DNA of 64,000 bases, taken from positions 1 to 64,000 of the forward strand of contig JALOMJ010000002.1 in the NCBI GenBank assembly GCA_025455485.1, in the 5' to 3' direction. The number at the start of each line of letters is the position of its first letter. Position 1 is the first letter of the stretch. This DNA comes from Bacteroidia bacterium. Its GTDB lineage: Bacteria; Bacteroidota; Bacteroidia; B-17B0; Aurantibacillaceae. The notes under the pieces are model-generated. The model worked only from the letters and a program-made list of their open reading frames with translations, had not been told where the DNA came from and made no database searches. Positions 16,643-24,072 of this stretch are shown here, in pieces. Both the position numbers and the translations under genes were made by a program.

Positions 16643-17404
16643 TTATACAACAGAAGTTTCTTCCAATTCCAGGGCTTTAGGAAAAAGAATGTTGTTTTCA
16701 AGATGAATGTGTTGATGAAGGTCCTCCTCAAATTCTTTCAGTTTGGAATAACTTACCCTGTATGAGTTGCAGGCACTTTCGGGTGGGGTAAAGTTATCAG
16801 ACAATGTTCTGATAGTCAGAAACAATTCTCCTACGGCTTCATGCTCATGTTCCATCATAAGAATGGGTTGTTCTACAGAGCTAAATGCAGGAAATTGCTG
16901 TGTTGCAGGGTTTACATGAGAAGCACTTAGTTGTTTTATGTATGGAAATAATACCTGTTCTTCCTTAAACATGTGTGCTGTGAGTTCATCAGCCACATCA
17001 GCAAATAAGGTTGCTATATCAATCAGTTCAGGACGATCAGCACCATGCACACGCGCTACCTTTTTGGTGAGTTCAAGTAGAAAAGGAATAGCCGATTTTA
17101 CATACTTGTGGTGTGTGTTAACGATATACTCAGCCAAAAATCCTGCGTCCCATGCCTGAAAATTTTGTGAAGCAAATCCCTGGGCTGATTCGGCTTTATT
17201 TAATTCGTTCATAATCAAGTTCAAATCAAGGTTTTTTTCCTTGCAGACTTTCGAGAGGGTTTTTTTGCCTCCGCAACAGAAGTCAATCCCATATTTTTTA
17301 AAAATTTCAGCTTTACGGTAATTTTCGACCACTTGCTGTCCAATTGATTTTTCATTTTCTTCTTCACTAAAGGTTGTGATGTTAATGTTTTCGATAATCT
17401 TCAT
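16643..17404 (-). CDS. ric: Iron-sulfur cluster repair di-iron protein (RIC / ScdA / YtfE family)
   Basis: Repairs Fe-S clusters damaged by NO or oxidants. The N-terminal ScdA domain has YGIDFCCGG (residues about 39-47, the conserved CC). It is followed by a hemerythrin-like four-helix domain with the di-iron ligands in THHKYV, ELTAHMFKEEQVLFPYI, MEHEHEAVGE and HIHLENNILFPKA. Length 253 is typical. Its location next to the nos genes and before an NO-linked operon fits a nitrosative-stress role. No palindrome of either type is visible in its short leader. Confidence 0.93.
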   Translation of the reverse strand: MKIIENINITTFSEEENEKSIGQQVVENYRKAEIFKKYGIDFCCGGKKTLSKVCKEKNLDLNLIMNELNKAESAQGFASQNFQAWDAGFLAEYIVNTHHKYVKSAIPFLLELTKKVARVHGADRPELIDIATLFADVADELTAHMFKEEQVLFPYIKQLSASHVNPATQQFPAFSSVEQPILMMEHEHEAVGELFLTIRTLSDNFTPPESACNSYRVSYSKLKEFEEDLHQHIHLENNILFPKALELEETSVV

Positions 17405-17446
17405 AAGTGTATGATTTTAATTGGTGTATAATTTTATGTGTTTGGT

Positions 17447-18070
17447 TTAAACAGGTTGGTTGATTTCAACATCTTTTAATAAGCCCCATTCCGAGAAAAG
17501 GCTCAGAAATTCATCCTGTAGTGCATTTGTTTTATCCCTGGCATACCATAAGTGCAGATTTTTATTGAATTCATCTTTAGAACTTTCGGGGTTCAAGAGC
17601 TTATATTCCACCACACGATCATGTATTAGTGCAGGTCTTGGCCCCCATGTGCCTTGTACTTTTCCGGAAGCTTCATGTACGCATATTAATTTTGGTATAG
17701 CTCTTTTACCGTTTGTGAGAAACAATTCCATAATTTCAGGGTGTTCGTCCCTGAATAACAAGCGCAATTCCAAATTTGGGGAGGCTTCAGCAATTTTTGA
17801 AATAACCGGTGTGTTTTGGGCGCTATCTCCGCACCAGGCTTCGGTAATTAGGTACCAGATGTGCTTTTCGTTTACCTGTATGGCCAGTTCTATCAGCTGA
17901 GGCTTAATTACACACTGTTGGTCAATGCGTTTCATGCGTTGTGCATTTAATGCCATTACCTTAATATGATCTTCTGTTTGTTCTCCCGAAGTTTTACCAT
18001 CGGCTGCAAGCTGAAACATCATGCTTCGATAATCATTATAAGAAAGCGTTTTGTTTTTTGGAAATGGCAT
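17447..18070 (-). CDS. Thioredoxin-like family protein (bacillithiol/low-thiol type fold)
   Basis: 207 residues with a thioredoxin-like core. The active-site region reads EAWCGDSAQNTP, a single Cys in a CxxS-like setting, followed later by the cis-Pro motif AIPKLICV. This matches the Thioredoxin_9-type family common in Bacteroidota. No signal peptide, so cytoplasmic. It lies 42 bases upstream of ric on the same strand and may be co-transcribed. A redox or thiol-repair role is inferred only. Confidence 0.75.
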   Translation of the reverse strand: MPFPKNKTLSYNDYRSMMFQLAADGKTSGEQTEDHIKVMALNAQRMKRIDQQCVIKPQLIELAIQVNEKHIWYLITEAWCGDSAQNTPVISKIAEASPNLELRLLFRDEHPEIMELFLTNGKRAIPKLICVHEASGKVQGTWGPRPALIHDRVVEYKLLNPESSKDEFNKNLHLWYARDKTNALQDEFLSLFSEWGLLKDVEINQPV

Positions 18071-18120
18071 GCGAAAAGGGGTTTAGAATATGTTAATGCA
18101 GGAAAGTATAGTTTTTAAAA

Positions 18121-18153
18121 CGAAAAAAGAGACCGCCGTTGCCGGGCGGTCTC
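18121..18153 (-). terminator. Terminator of the fasciclin gene
   Basis: Nine-bp GC-rich stem GAGACCGCC / GGCGGTCTC at 18129-18153; read on the minus strand it is followed by TTTTTTCG. It lies just after the fasciclin stop codon. Confidence 0.88.
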
Positions 18154-18188
18154 CAACCAATCAAAATGCCCGATATTGAACTCTAAAG

Positions 18189-18758
18189 TTATTGCCCGGG
18201 CAACAAAACTTCATCAATAACATGTATTATGCCATTTGAGGCAGGAATAGATGCAAGGATGTGAGCTTTGCCATTGATTACAGGTTTACCATCCTGCATG
18301 CTGATGGTAATGTTTTTTAAATTAACTTGATTAAATGTTTGACCATCTTTAAAATTCTCCAAAGGTAGAACGCCAACAAACACATGGTACTCAAGAATAT
18401 CAGAAAGCGCATCCAATTTATCGGGTTGCAACAAACCTTCTACGGTGCCTGCAGGCAATTTATCAAACGCAGCATTTGTTGGGGCAAAAACAGTAAAAGG
18501 ACCTGCATTACTAAGTGCATCAACCAAACTTGCCGCCTTTACTGCAGCTACCAGCGTGGTATGATCTTTACTGCCTACGGCAATTTGAACTACATTGGGA
18601 TTGGATACGTTGTCCTGTACCGCAGATTGGCCTGCAGCCGGACTTTCTGTCTCGGCACCGGAGTTAGCGGTGTCAGTATTGGCACTCTGTTCGCTGCTTC
18701 CGCAAGAGAAAAGGCCAATCAGGCCAGACATTAAAATAAATTTGATGGTTGTTTTCAT
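18189..18758 (-). CDS. Fasciclin-domain lipoprotein
   Basis: 189 residues from ATG at 18758, giving a lipoprotein signal MKTTIKFILMSGLIGLFSC. The longer track ORF (to 18953) would run through the promoter region and is rejected. After a low-complexity linker comes one fasciclin (FAS1) domain with the H1-like GPFTVFAPTNAAFDKLP and H2-like NGIIHVIDEVLLP motifs. FAS1 proteins mediate adhesion, but single-domain lipoproteins of this type recur next to denitrification genes in Bacteroidota. It is divergent from the TPL-NOR operon and shares its Crp/Fnr-type site, located about 43 bases upstream of a plausible minus-strand start. Confidence 0.9.
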   Translation of the reverse strand: MKTTIKFILMSGLIGLFSCGSSEQSANTDTANSGAETESPAAGQSAVQDNVSNPNVVQIAVGSKDHTTLVAAVKAASLVDALSNAGPFTVFAPTNAAFDKLPAGTVEGLLQPDKLDALSDILEYHVFVGVLPLENFKDGQTFNQVNLKNITISMQDGKPVINGKAHILASIPASNGIIHVIDEVLLPGQ

Positions 18759-18812
18759 ATGGTTTGAATTTTTAATATGAGACAAAGTAACAACTGATAT
18801 CGTTAAGACTAT

Positions 18813-18826
18813 ATGACTTAAATCAT
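18813..18826. promoter_or_regulatory. Crp/Fnr-type palindrome between fasciclin and TPL-NOR genes
   Basis: ATGACttaaATCAT, perfect TGA-N6-TCA spacing with symmetric AT flanks. Confidence 0.72.
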
Positions 18827-18854
18827 AAATAAGCAAAAAGAAAACTGATATAAA

Positions 18855-18872
18855 TCGGATAAAAATGTCCGA
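18855..18872. promoter_or_regulatory. Candidate Rrf2-family operator of the TPL-NOR operon
   Basis: TCGGATaaaaatGTCCGA, 6-6-6 inverted repeat with one non-matching pair. Its centre is 27 bases upstream of the centre of the TATATTTG box, so a bound protein would cover the -33 region. Confidence 0.68.
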
Positions 18873-18886
18873 GAAATGAAAATACC

Positions 18887-18894
18887 TATATTTG
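18887..18894 (+). promoter_or_regulatory. -7 box of the TPL-NOR operon
   Basis: TATATTTG matches TAnnTTTG. No TTTG is present 19 bases upstream, so the promoter may depend on activation. Confidence 0.5.
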
Positions 18895-18923
18895 TAGGCA
18901 TAATTCAATTGAAAAATTAAGAA

Positions 18924-20735
18924 GTGGAAGCAAACTACATACATAAGATACACATACCCGTTATGGGCTTGGGTTTTACAATTGACACGCCTCTTAAGGT
19001 GGCCCCATTTGGCATTTCTTCAGTTATTTCAGTGGCGGAAGATGATTTGGTAGAACGTATGAGGGAAGTTGTTTGCAGGGATGAAAACCTGCATTTTGTA
19101 CCAATTGAAAAACACATTGAAGATTTCAGAGCCAAACGGATTACAGCTTACCTGAATCTGTTGGACTTTCTTGTAGAAAGAAAATTTAACACCATCCAAT
19201 CTGGTCTAATGGTTGAGGGCACAGCGTCTGAAAAGTACTTTTTAATGCTTCCGGACGATTCTTCTATTAAACAAAAATTTATTAACCTACCAGTGTTGTC
19301 AGGAACTGAACGTAGTATTGCTATTAAGGAATTACGCGAAGCCATGCGGGTAGGAAGTATTGACGTAAACATCATGACCAAGGTGGATGGGGTAATGTAC
19401 AACGAGTCTGGAGAAGCTCAGTCATCCGAATTTTCAAGTGCACTTTCCGCTCTCAGGGGGTATGCCAATAGCAACCTTGATTCGTCGATTGTTTTTTCAG
19501 CAGGCCTCAATCCTAAATTATTCAGTTACTGTACACAGTTCAAAGATTTTTTCCCAGATGCTACAGGCAAGTTAAAAAAGAGAATCATTCTCAAAGTAAG
19601 CGATTTTCGCTCTGCAAGTATTCAAAGCAGGTACCTTGCGAAAAAAGGACTTTGGGTATCTGAATTTCGTATTGAATCGGGTATCAATTGCGGCGGCCAT
19701 GCATTTGTTGCAGAAGGACATTTGTTAGGTCCAATTCTGGAGGAGTTCAAGTTGAACCGCAACGCACTTCGCAAAGAATTGTTGCAGGTGTGTAATCAAA
19801 CACTTCGTTTAAACGGACTAAGCGAATTTAAATCGCTTCCTTTTCAAAAAATTACTGCGCAAGGTGGAATTGGAACTTACCTTGAGAACGAATTTCTGAT
19901 AAACCATTATGAATTGGATGCAACAGGTTGGGGAAGTCCATTTTTACTGGTACCCGAAGCTACTAATGTAGACGATGAAACCTTGGAAAAGTTGTTAGCG
20001 GCGAAGAAAGAGGATTATTACCTTAGTCATGCCTCACCCTTAGGTGTGCCTTTCCATAATTTAAGAACCAGCAGTTCGGAGGCACAACGAAAACAAAGAA
20101 TCAAAAAAAACAGAGCCGGTAGCCCATGTTATAAAAAGTTTTTGGCTTTTAATACTGAATTTACTGAACGCCCTATTTGTACTGCTTCAAGGGAGTATCA
20201 AAATCTAAAAATTAAACAGTTAAGGCAGGAATTTAGCGATGAATTAATGTATCGGCAAGAAGTGGAAAAAGTAACAGAAAAGGATTGTTTGTGCGAAGGG
20301 CTCGGCGCTTCAGCTTTATTAAAAAACAAAGCCAAACTTTCTCACAAACTCAGGGCGGTTACCATCTGTCCAGGCCCTAACCTTGCCTATTTCTCCAAAA
20401 AGGTTTCACTAAAAAACATGTTTGATCATATTTATGGACGCAGCTCGGTATTAAATTCTTCTTATCGTCCGCACATGTTTGTGAATGAATTAAAACTTTA
20501 TGTGGATTATTTTAAGAATGAGATGTTAAATGCTGGTGAAGAGATCACAGATAAAAAGAGAAACGCAACCGAATTGTTCAAAGCAAATCTGTTAAAAGGA
20601 ATAGAATATTATAAACAAATTTCAAAAGATATCTGTGTAAGCGGCAGTGCATCATACACAAATTTGCTGAAACAGCTTTCTGACATAAAAGCTGAATTGC
20701 AGGGCGAAATAAATGCAAACGGGGTATCACTGTAA
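18924..20735 (+). CDS. Unnamed protein with a TIM-barrel (nitronate monooxygenase-like) core and Cys-containing C-terminus
   Basis: 603 residues, GTG start, no signal peptide and no membrane segment. I cannot name the family. The first 350 residues look like an FMN-type TIM barrel of the nitronate monooxygenase/IMPDH kind: IPVMGLGFTI near the N-terminus, FRIESGINCGGHAF (about 248-261) resembling the EGxxAGGH segment, and TAQGGIGTYL (311-320) resembling the phosphate-binding GG loop, followed by GWGSPFLLVPE. The last 200 residues hold Cys402, Cys419, Cys455, Cys457 and Cys482, which could bind a metal or Fe-S cluster. It heads an operon with a tyrosine phenol-lyase-like gene and norC/norB-like genes behind Crp/Fnr- and Rrf2-type sites. 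Function unknown; FMN binding is inference. Confidence 0.6.
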   Translation: MEANYIHKIHIPVMGLGFTIDTPLKVAPFGISSVISVAEDDLVERMREVVCRDENLHFVPIEKHIEDFRAKRITAYLNLLDFLVERKFNTIQSGLMVEGTASEKYFLMLPDDSSIKQKFINLPVLSGTERSIAIKELREAMRVGSIDVNIMTKVDGVMYNESGEAQSSEFSSALSALRGYANSNLDSSIVFSAGLNPKLFSYCTQFKDFFPDATGKLKKRIILKVSDFRSASIQSRYLAKKGLWVSEFRIESGINCGGHAFVAEGHLLGPILEEFKLNRNALRKELLQVCNQTLRLNGLSEFKSLPFQKITAQGGIGTYLENEFLINHYELDATGWGSPFLLVPEATNVDDETLEKLLAAKKEDYYLSHASPLGVPFHNLRTSSSEAQRKQRIKKNRAGSPCYKKFLAFNTEFTERPICTASREYQNLKIKQLRQEFSDELMYRQEVEKVTEKDCLCEGLGASALLKNKAKLSHKLRAVTICPGPNLAYFSKKVSLKNMFDHIYGRSSVLNSSYRPHMFVNELKLYVDYFKNEMLNAGEEITDKKRNATELFKANLLKGIEYYKQISKDICVSGSASYTNLLKQLSDIKAELQGEINANGVSL

Positions 20736-20747
20736 AAAAAGTAAAAC

Positions 20748-22133
20748 ATGAAGACTATAGTAAAAAAGCGCTCTTGGGCCGAACCTTACAAAATGAAAAT
20801 GGTGGAATTGTTAAAAATGACCACCAAACAGCAACGCATTAGGGTAATGAAGGAGGCTGGCTACAATACGTTTTTACTCCGTTCGGAGGATGTTTATATA
20901 GATCTTTTAACAGATAGCGGCACCAATTCCATGAGCGACAGACAATGGGGCGCTTTTATGCAAGGGGATGAGGCCTACGCGGGCAGTAAAAGTTATTACC
21001 ATTTTGAAGAAGCGGTACAAAAATATTATGGTTACAAATACTTAATTCCAACACATCAGGGTCGGGGTGCGGAAAATATCCTATCGAAAATTCTTATAAA
21101 AAAGGGAGATGTTGTTCCTGGCAATATGTATTTTACCACTACGCGCTTACACCAGGAATTGGCTGGAGGAAAATTTGTAGACATTATCATAGATGAGGCC
21201 CATGATGCAAACAGCGAACATCCTTTCAAGGGTAATGTGGATTTGAACAAGTTGGATGCAGTGGTTAAAAAATATGGTGTCGAAAAAATTCCTTACATCA
21301 GCATTGCCACAAACGTAAACATGGCCGGTGGACAACCCATGAGCATGCAAAATATTAAAGAACTAAGAGCATACACAAAAAAGCATGGATTAAGGATTAT
21401 ACATGACATGACCCGTGTTGCCGAAAATGCCTATTTTATTCAACAACGGGAAAAGGGGTATGAAAAAAAGGACATTAAAACTATTGTTAAAGAAATTTGT
21501 GCTAATACCGATGGTGCTACCATGAGCGCGAAAAAAGACGCCCTGGTGAACATTGGTGGTTTTATGGCCACAAACGAGTGGGATGTGTTTGAAGAAGCCA
21601 GAAATTTAGTGGTGGTTTATGAAGGACTTCACACCTATGGTGGATTGGCCGGCCGCGATATGGAAGCTATTGCCATTGGTATTGCTGAAAGTTTGGACGA
21701 TAACCACCAGCATGCACGAGTTGGGCAAGTTGAATACCTTGGGCATAAAATGATGGAATTTGGAATACCTATTGTGAAACCTATCGGCGGTCATGGTATT
21801 TTTGTTGATGCAAAAGCTTTTCTCCCACACTTAAATCAGGATCAATTTCCGGCGCAGGCTTTGGCCGCTGAAATCTACATTGATTCGGGCGTGAGAACGA
21901 TGGAAAGGGGAATTGTTTCGGCAGGAAGAAAAAGCAACGGAGAAAATTATTATCCCAAATTGGAGTTGGTTAGGTTTACTATACCCAGAAGAGTATACAC
22001 ACAAGCTCATATGGATGTGATTGCTGAATCTGCAGCTACTGTTTTTGATAGAAGAAAATCAATAAAGGGTTTAAAAATGGTTTACGAACCCAAATACCTT
22101 CGTTTTTTTCAGGCGCGCTTCGAAAAGCTATGA
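20748..22133 (+). CDS. Tyrosine phenol-lyase-like PLP enzyme (tryptophanase superfamily)
   Basis: 461 residues, full length for the tyrosine phenol-lyase (TPL)/tryptophanase family, which cleaves aromatic amino acids to pyruvate, ammonia and the free aromatic. The PLP lysine is Lys263 in TMSAKKDALVN. Three positions that separate TPL from tryptophanase all read TPL: Thr130 in NMYFTTTR (Asp in tryptophanase), Arg387 in GVRTMERG (Ile in E. coli TnaA) and Phe453 in LRFFQARF (His in TnaA). I therefore prefer TPL over the default tryptophanase label. It overlaps the norC-like gene by 4 bases (ATGA). Why such an enzyme sits inside a nitric-oxide-type operon is unexplained. Confidence 0.85.
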   Translation: MKTIVKKRSWAEPYKMKMVELLKMTTKQQRIRVMKEAGYNTFLLRSEDVYIDLLTDSGTNSMSDRQWGAFMQGDEAYAGSKSYYHFEEAVQKYYGYKYLIPTHQGRGAENILSKILIKKGDVVPGNMYFTTTRLHQELAGGKFVDIIIDEAHDANSEHPFKGNVDLNKLDAVVKKYGVEKIPYISIATNVNMAGGQPMSMQNIKELRAYTKKHGLRIIHDMTRVAENAYFIQQREKGYEKKDIKTIVKEICANTDGATMSAKKDALVNIGGFMATNEWDVFEEARNLVVVYEGLHTYGGLAGRDMEAIAIGIAESLDDNHQHARVGQVEYLGHKMMEFGIPIVKPIGGHGIFVDAKAFLPHLNQDQFPAQALAAEIYIDSGVRTMERGIVSAGRKSNGENYYPKLELVRFTIPRRVYTQAHMDVIAESAATVFDRRKSIKGLKMVYEPKYLRFFQARFEKL

Positions 22134-22549
22134 ATTTAGTTTTGCGCATAACCTATGTTTTATTGTGTTCACTCTTTATCTGGTACACTTTCAACATTTA
22201 TGCCAGAGCAGGCGAAAAAAGGGCTGATGATTTTGATACAAACAAGGCTGCTTCTGGGCGTTTGGTTTGGCAGAATTACAATTGCCAGGCGTGCCATCAA
22301 CTGTATGGTTTGGGCGGCTACTTAGGGCCTGACCTAACCAATGTGTATTCTGCCGGGGGTAAGGGAGAGGATTACATCAAGGCGCTCATTAAATCCGGCA
22401 CAAAACAAATGCCGGGATTTCATTTAACAGAGTTAGAAATGGAGCAACTGATGGAATTTTTGAAGTCAACCGATGCCAGTGGCTCGGCAGATCCAAGAAG
22501 TTTTATAACCACACGTTCAGGAATGATACAACAGCATGCAAAACAATAA
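22130..22549 (+). CDS. norC: NorC-like membrane-anchored cytochrome c
   Basis: 139 residues. One N-terminal transmembrane anchor (VLRITYVLLCSLFIWYTFNIY) is followed by a monohaem cytochrome c domain with CQACH at about 54-58 and the NorC-typical HQLYGLGGYLGPDLTNV. The axial Met is in KQMPGFHL. It is the electron-entry subunit for the downstream NorB-like protein. Starts within the TPL stop (ATGA) and overlaps norB by 14 bases, so all three are translationally coupled. Confidence 0.88.
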   Translation: MNLVLRITYVLLCSLFIWYTFNIYARAGEKRADDFDTNKAASGRLVWQNYNCQACHQLYGLGGYLGPDLTNVYSAGGKGEDYIKALIKSGTKQMPGFHLTELEMEQLMEFLKSTDASGSADPRSFITTRSGMIQQHAKQ

Positions 22550-23882
22550 ATACGAAATAGGGAAATTGTATTTGTATAGCGCATTAATCATGCTGTTTTT
22601 GGGATTGTGTTTTGGGTTACTGGGGGCCTTTGTTTATGTTCAGCCGGAGTTTTTAAAGGAGAGTCTGGGGTTTGCTTCCTTGCGCCCTTTGCACGTGAGC
22701 TCAGTGTTGTTCTGGATTTTACTGGGTGCTACGGGGGCAGTGTATTGTTCATTGCAAAGCCTTGGCGTAAAGAGATTAAACACAAGGTTGGCAAAACTAC
22801 AGTGGTGGTTATGGCTGATAGCTATTGCAGGCATTTATTTTTCTTATTTTACAGCAAGGTTTGGCGGCAGAGAGTATTGGGAGTTCACGCCAATTTGGGC
22901 ACTACCAATTATTTTTGCCTGGGTGCTTTTTGTTTGGAATGTGTTGACGGTGTTGCGAAAAATTAAAAAATGGCCTGTTTATGTTTGGATGTGGCTTACC
23001 GGTTCTGTGTTTTTCTTCTTTATTTTTCTTGAGAATTACCTTTGGCTCTTTCCTTTTTTCAGAGAACATTTTACAACAGACATGACCATACAATGGAAAG
23101 TGAATGGGTCGATAGTGGGTGCATGGAATCAGTTGCTCTATGGTACATTGTTTTATTTGATGGATCGCATTACCGGAAACACTGATACGGGACGGAGCAA
23201 ACTAACCTTTTCTATGTATTTTCTTGGTTTATTTAATTTAATGTTCAATTGGGGTCATCACATTTATACTCTGCCCACACAAGCCTACGTGAAATATATA
23301 GGGTATGCAGTGAGCATGACGGAGTGGTTGTTTCTGATAAAGATTATTTACAACTGGAAGTTAACTGTTACCACCACACAAAAGTATTTCCATTACTTTC
23401 CCTACCGTTTTGTGATAGCTTCCGATCTTTGGGTTTTTATCAACCTACTTCAGGCCCTTTTTATGTCTGTTCCGGCAATTAATATTTACACACATGGCAC
23501 ACACGTTACAGTAGCACATGCTATGGGTACCACAATAGGCATTAACAGTATGATTTTATTGGCCTTATGTTTTGAGTTTCTTTGGCCTTCCGAATACAAA
23601 ACGTCGGTGAAGCCGAAAGCGTTAACGTTTGCTTTTTGGACGCTTCAGGTCTCGCTATTTGTTTTCTGGTTGTCATTGCTCTTGGCTGGTATCAAGAAAG
23701 GGCTTTGGCAAATGAGTGCGGTGCAGGGATTATATTCAAAACTAATGGATTCCCTTCATGTTTATTTTATTTTCTTCTTGCTTGCAGGTTGTGGAATGTT
23801 TATTGCCTTCTTTATTTTAATTGCTTATTTAGTGAAGGCAAAGAAGTTCGAGACGAATGTATTTTCGAAAGAGCATGTCTGA
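22536..23882 (+). CDS. norB: Divergent NorB-like haem-copper oxidoreductase subunit
   Basis: 448 residues, about twelve transmembrane helices. It aligns along its length with NorB, including RPLHVSSVLFW (His53), GGREYWEF, NWGHHIYTLP (His241-His242) and NIYTHGTHVTVAHAM. Key positions differ from canonical cNOR. In the segment matching HLWVEGVWE it reads NGSIVGAWN, so the FeB-ligand His is Asn190 and both conserved Glu are absent. The canonical HGH pair for haem b3 and haem b reads HAM (His328, Met330). The gapless 30-residue match across this segment makes misalignment unlikely. It pairs with a normal NorC, so NO reduction is plausible. A different substrate or one of the alternative NOR families is possible. 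Confidence 0.75.
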   Translation: MQNNKYEIGKLYLYSALIMLFLGLCFGLLGAFVYVQPEFLKESLGFASLRPLHVSSVLFWILLGATGAVYCSLQSLGVKRLNTRLAKLQWWLWLIAIAGIYFSYFTARFGGREYWEFTPIWALPIIFAWVLFVWNVLTVLRKIKKWPVYVWMWLTGSVFFFFIFLENYLWLFPFFREHFTTDMTIQWKVNGSIVGAWNQLLYGTLFYLMDRITGNTDTGRSKLTFSMYFLGLFNLMFNWGHHIYTLPTQAYVKYIGYAVSMTEWLFLIKIIYNWKLTVTTTQKYFHYFPYRFVIASDLWVFINLLQALFMSVPAINIYTHGTHVTVAHAMGTTIGINSMILLALCFEFLWPSEYKTSVKPKALTFAFWTLQVSLFVFWLSLLLAGIKKGLWQMSAVQGLYSKLMDSLHVYFIFFLLAGCGMFIAFFILIAYLVKAKKFETNVFSKEHV

Positions 23883-24063
23883 TTGGATGAGGTATTTTTT
23901 GTTTGCCCTCGCGTGGATTGGTTTTGCCGGGCTTGTGGGCAAATACATTCGTATGAGGAAAGCAACACTAAAACGTCAGGTGATGTTTGGATTTGCTGCT
24001 TTATTGGTCTCCTATTTTATTGGGTTACTCATCTTGTTTATTGGAATTGTGTCTGCCTTCTGA
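23875..24063 (+). CDS. Small two-helix membrane protein of the NOR operon
   Basis: 62 residues from ATG 23875, which overlaps the norB stop by 8 bases; the track's TTG/ATG start at 23857 lies inside norB. Two hydrophobic segments (YFLFALAWIGFAGLVGKYI and the C-terminal LLVSYFIGLLILFIGIVSAF) with a basic loop between. Probably an accessory or stabilising subunit of the NorB/NorC-like complex. I recognise no family. Confidence 0.65.
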   Translation: MSDWMRYFLFALAWIGFAGLVGKYIRMRKATLKRQVMFGFAALLVSYFIGLLILFIGIVSAF

Positions 24064-24072
24064 ATTTTGTCT

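Larger units (their letters stand above)
18759..18923. other. Divergent regulatory region, fasciclin / TPL-NOR operon
   Basis: 165 bases with a Crp/Fnr-type palindrome (18813-18826), an Rrf2-type palindrome (18855-18872) and a plus-strand TAnnTTTG box (18887-18894). The order (activator-type site upstream, repressor-type site over the -33 region) suggests dual control of the plus-strand operon. Confidence 0.7.

Noticed and set aside
18759-18953. Long N-terminal extension of the fasciclin protein in the ORF track
   Set aside because: It runs through the divergent promoter region and both palindromes; ATG 18758 gives a clean lipoprotein signal.
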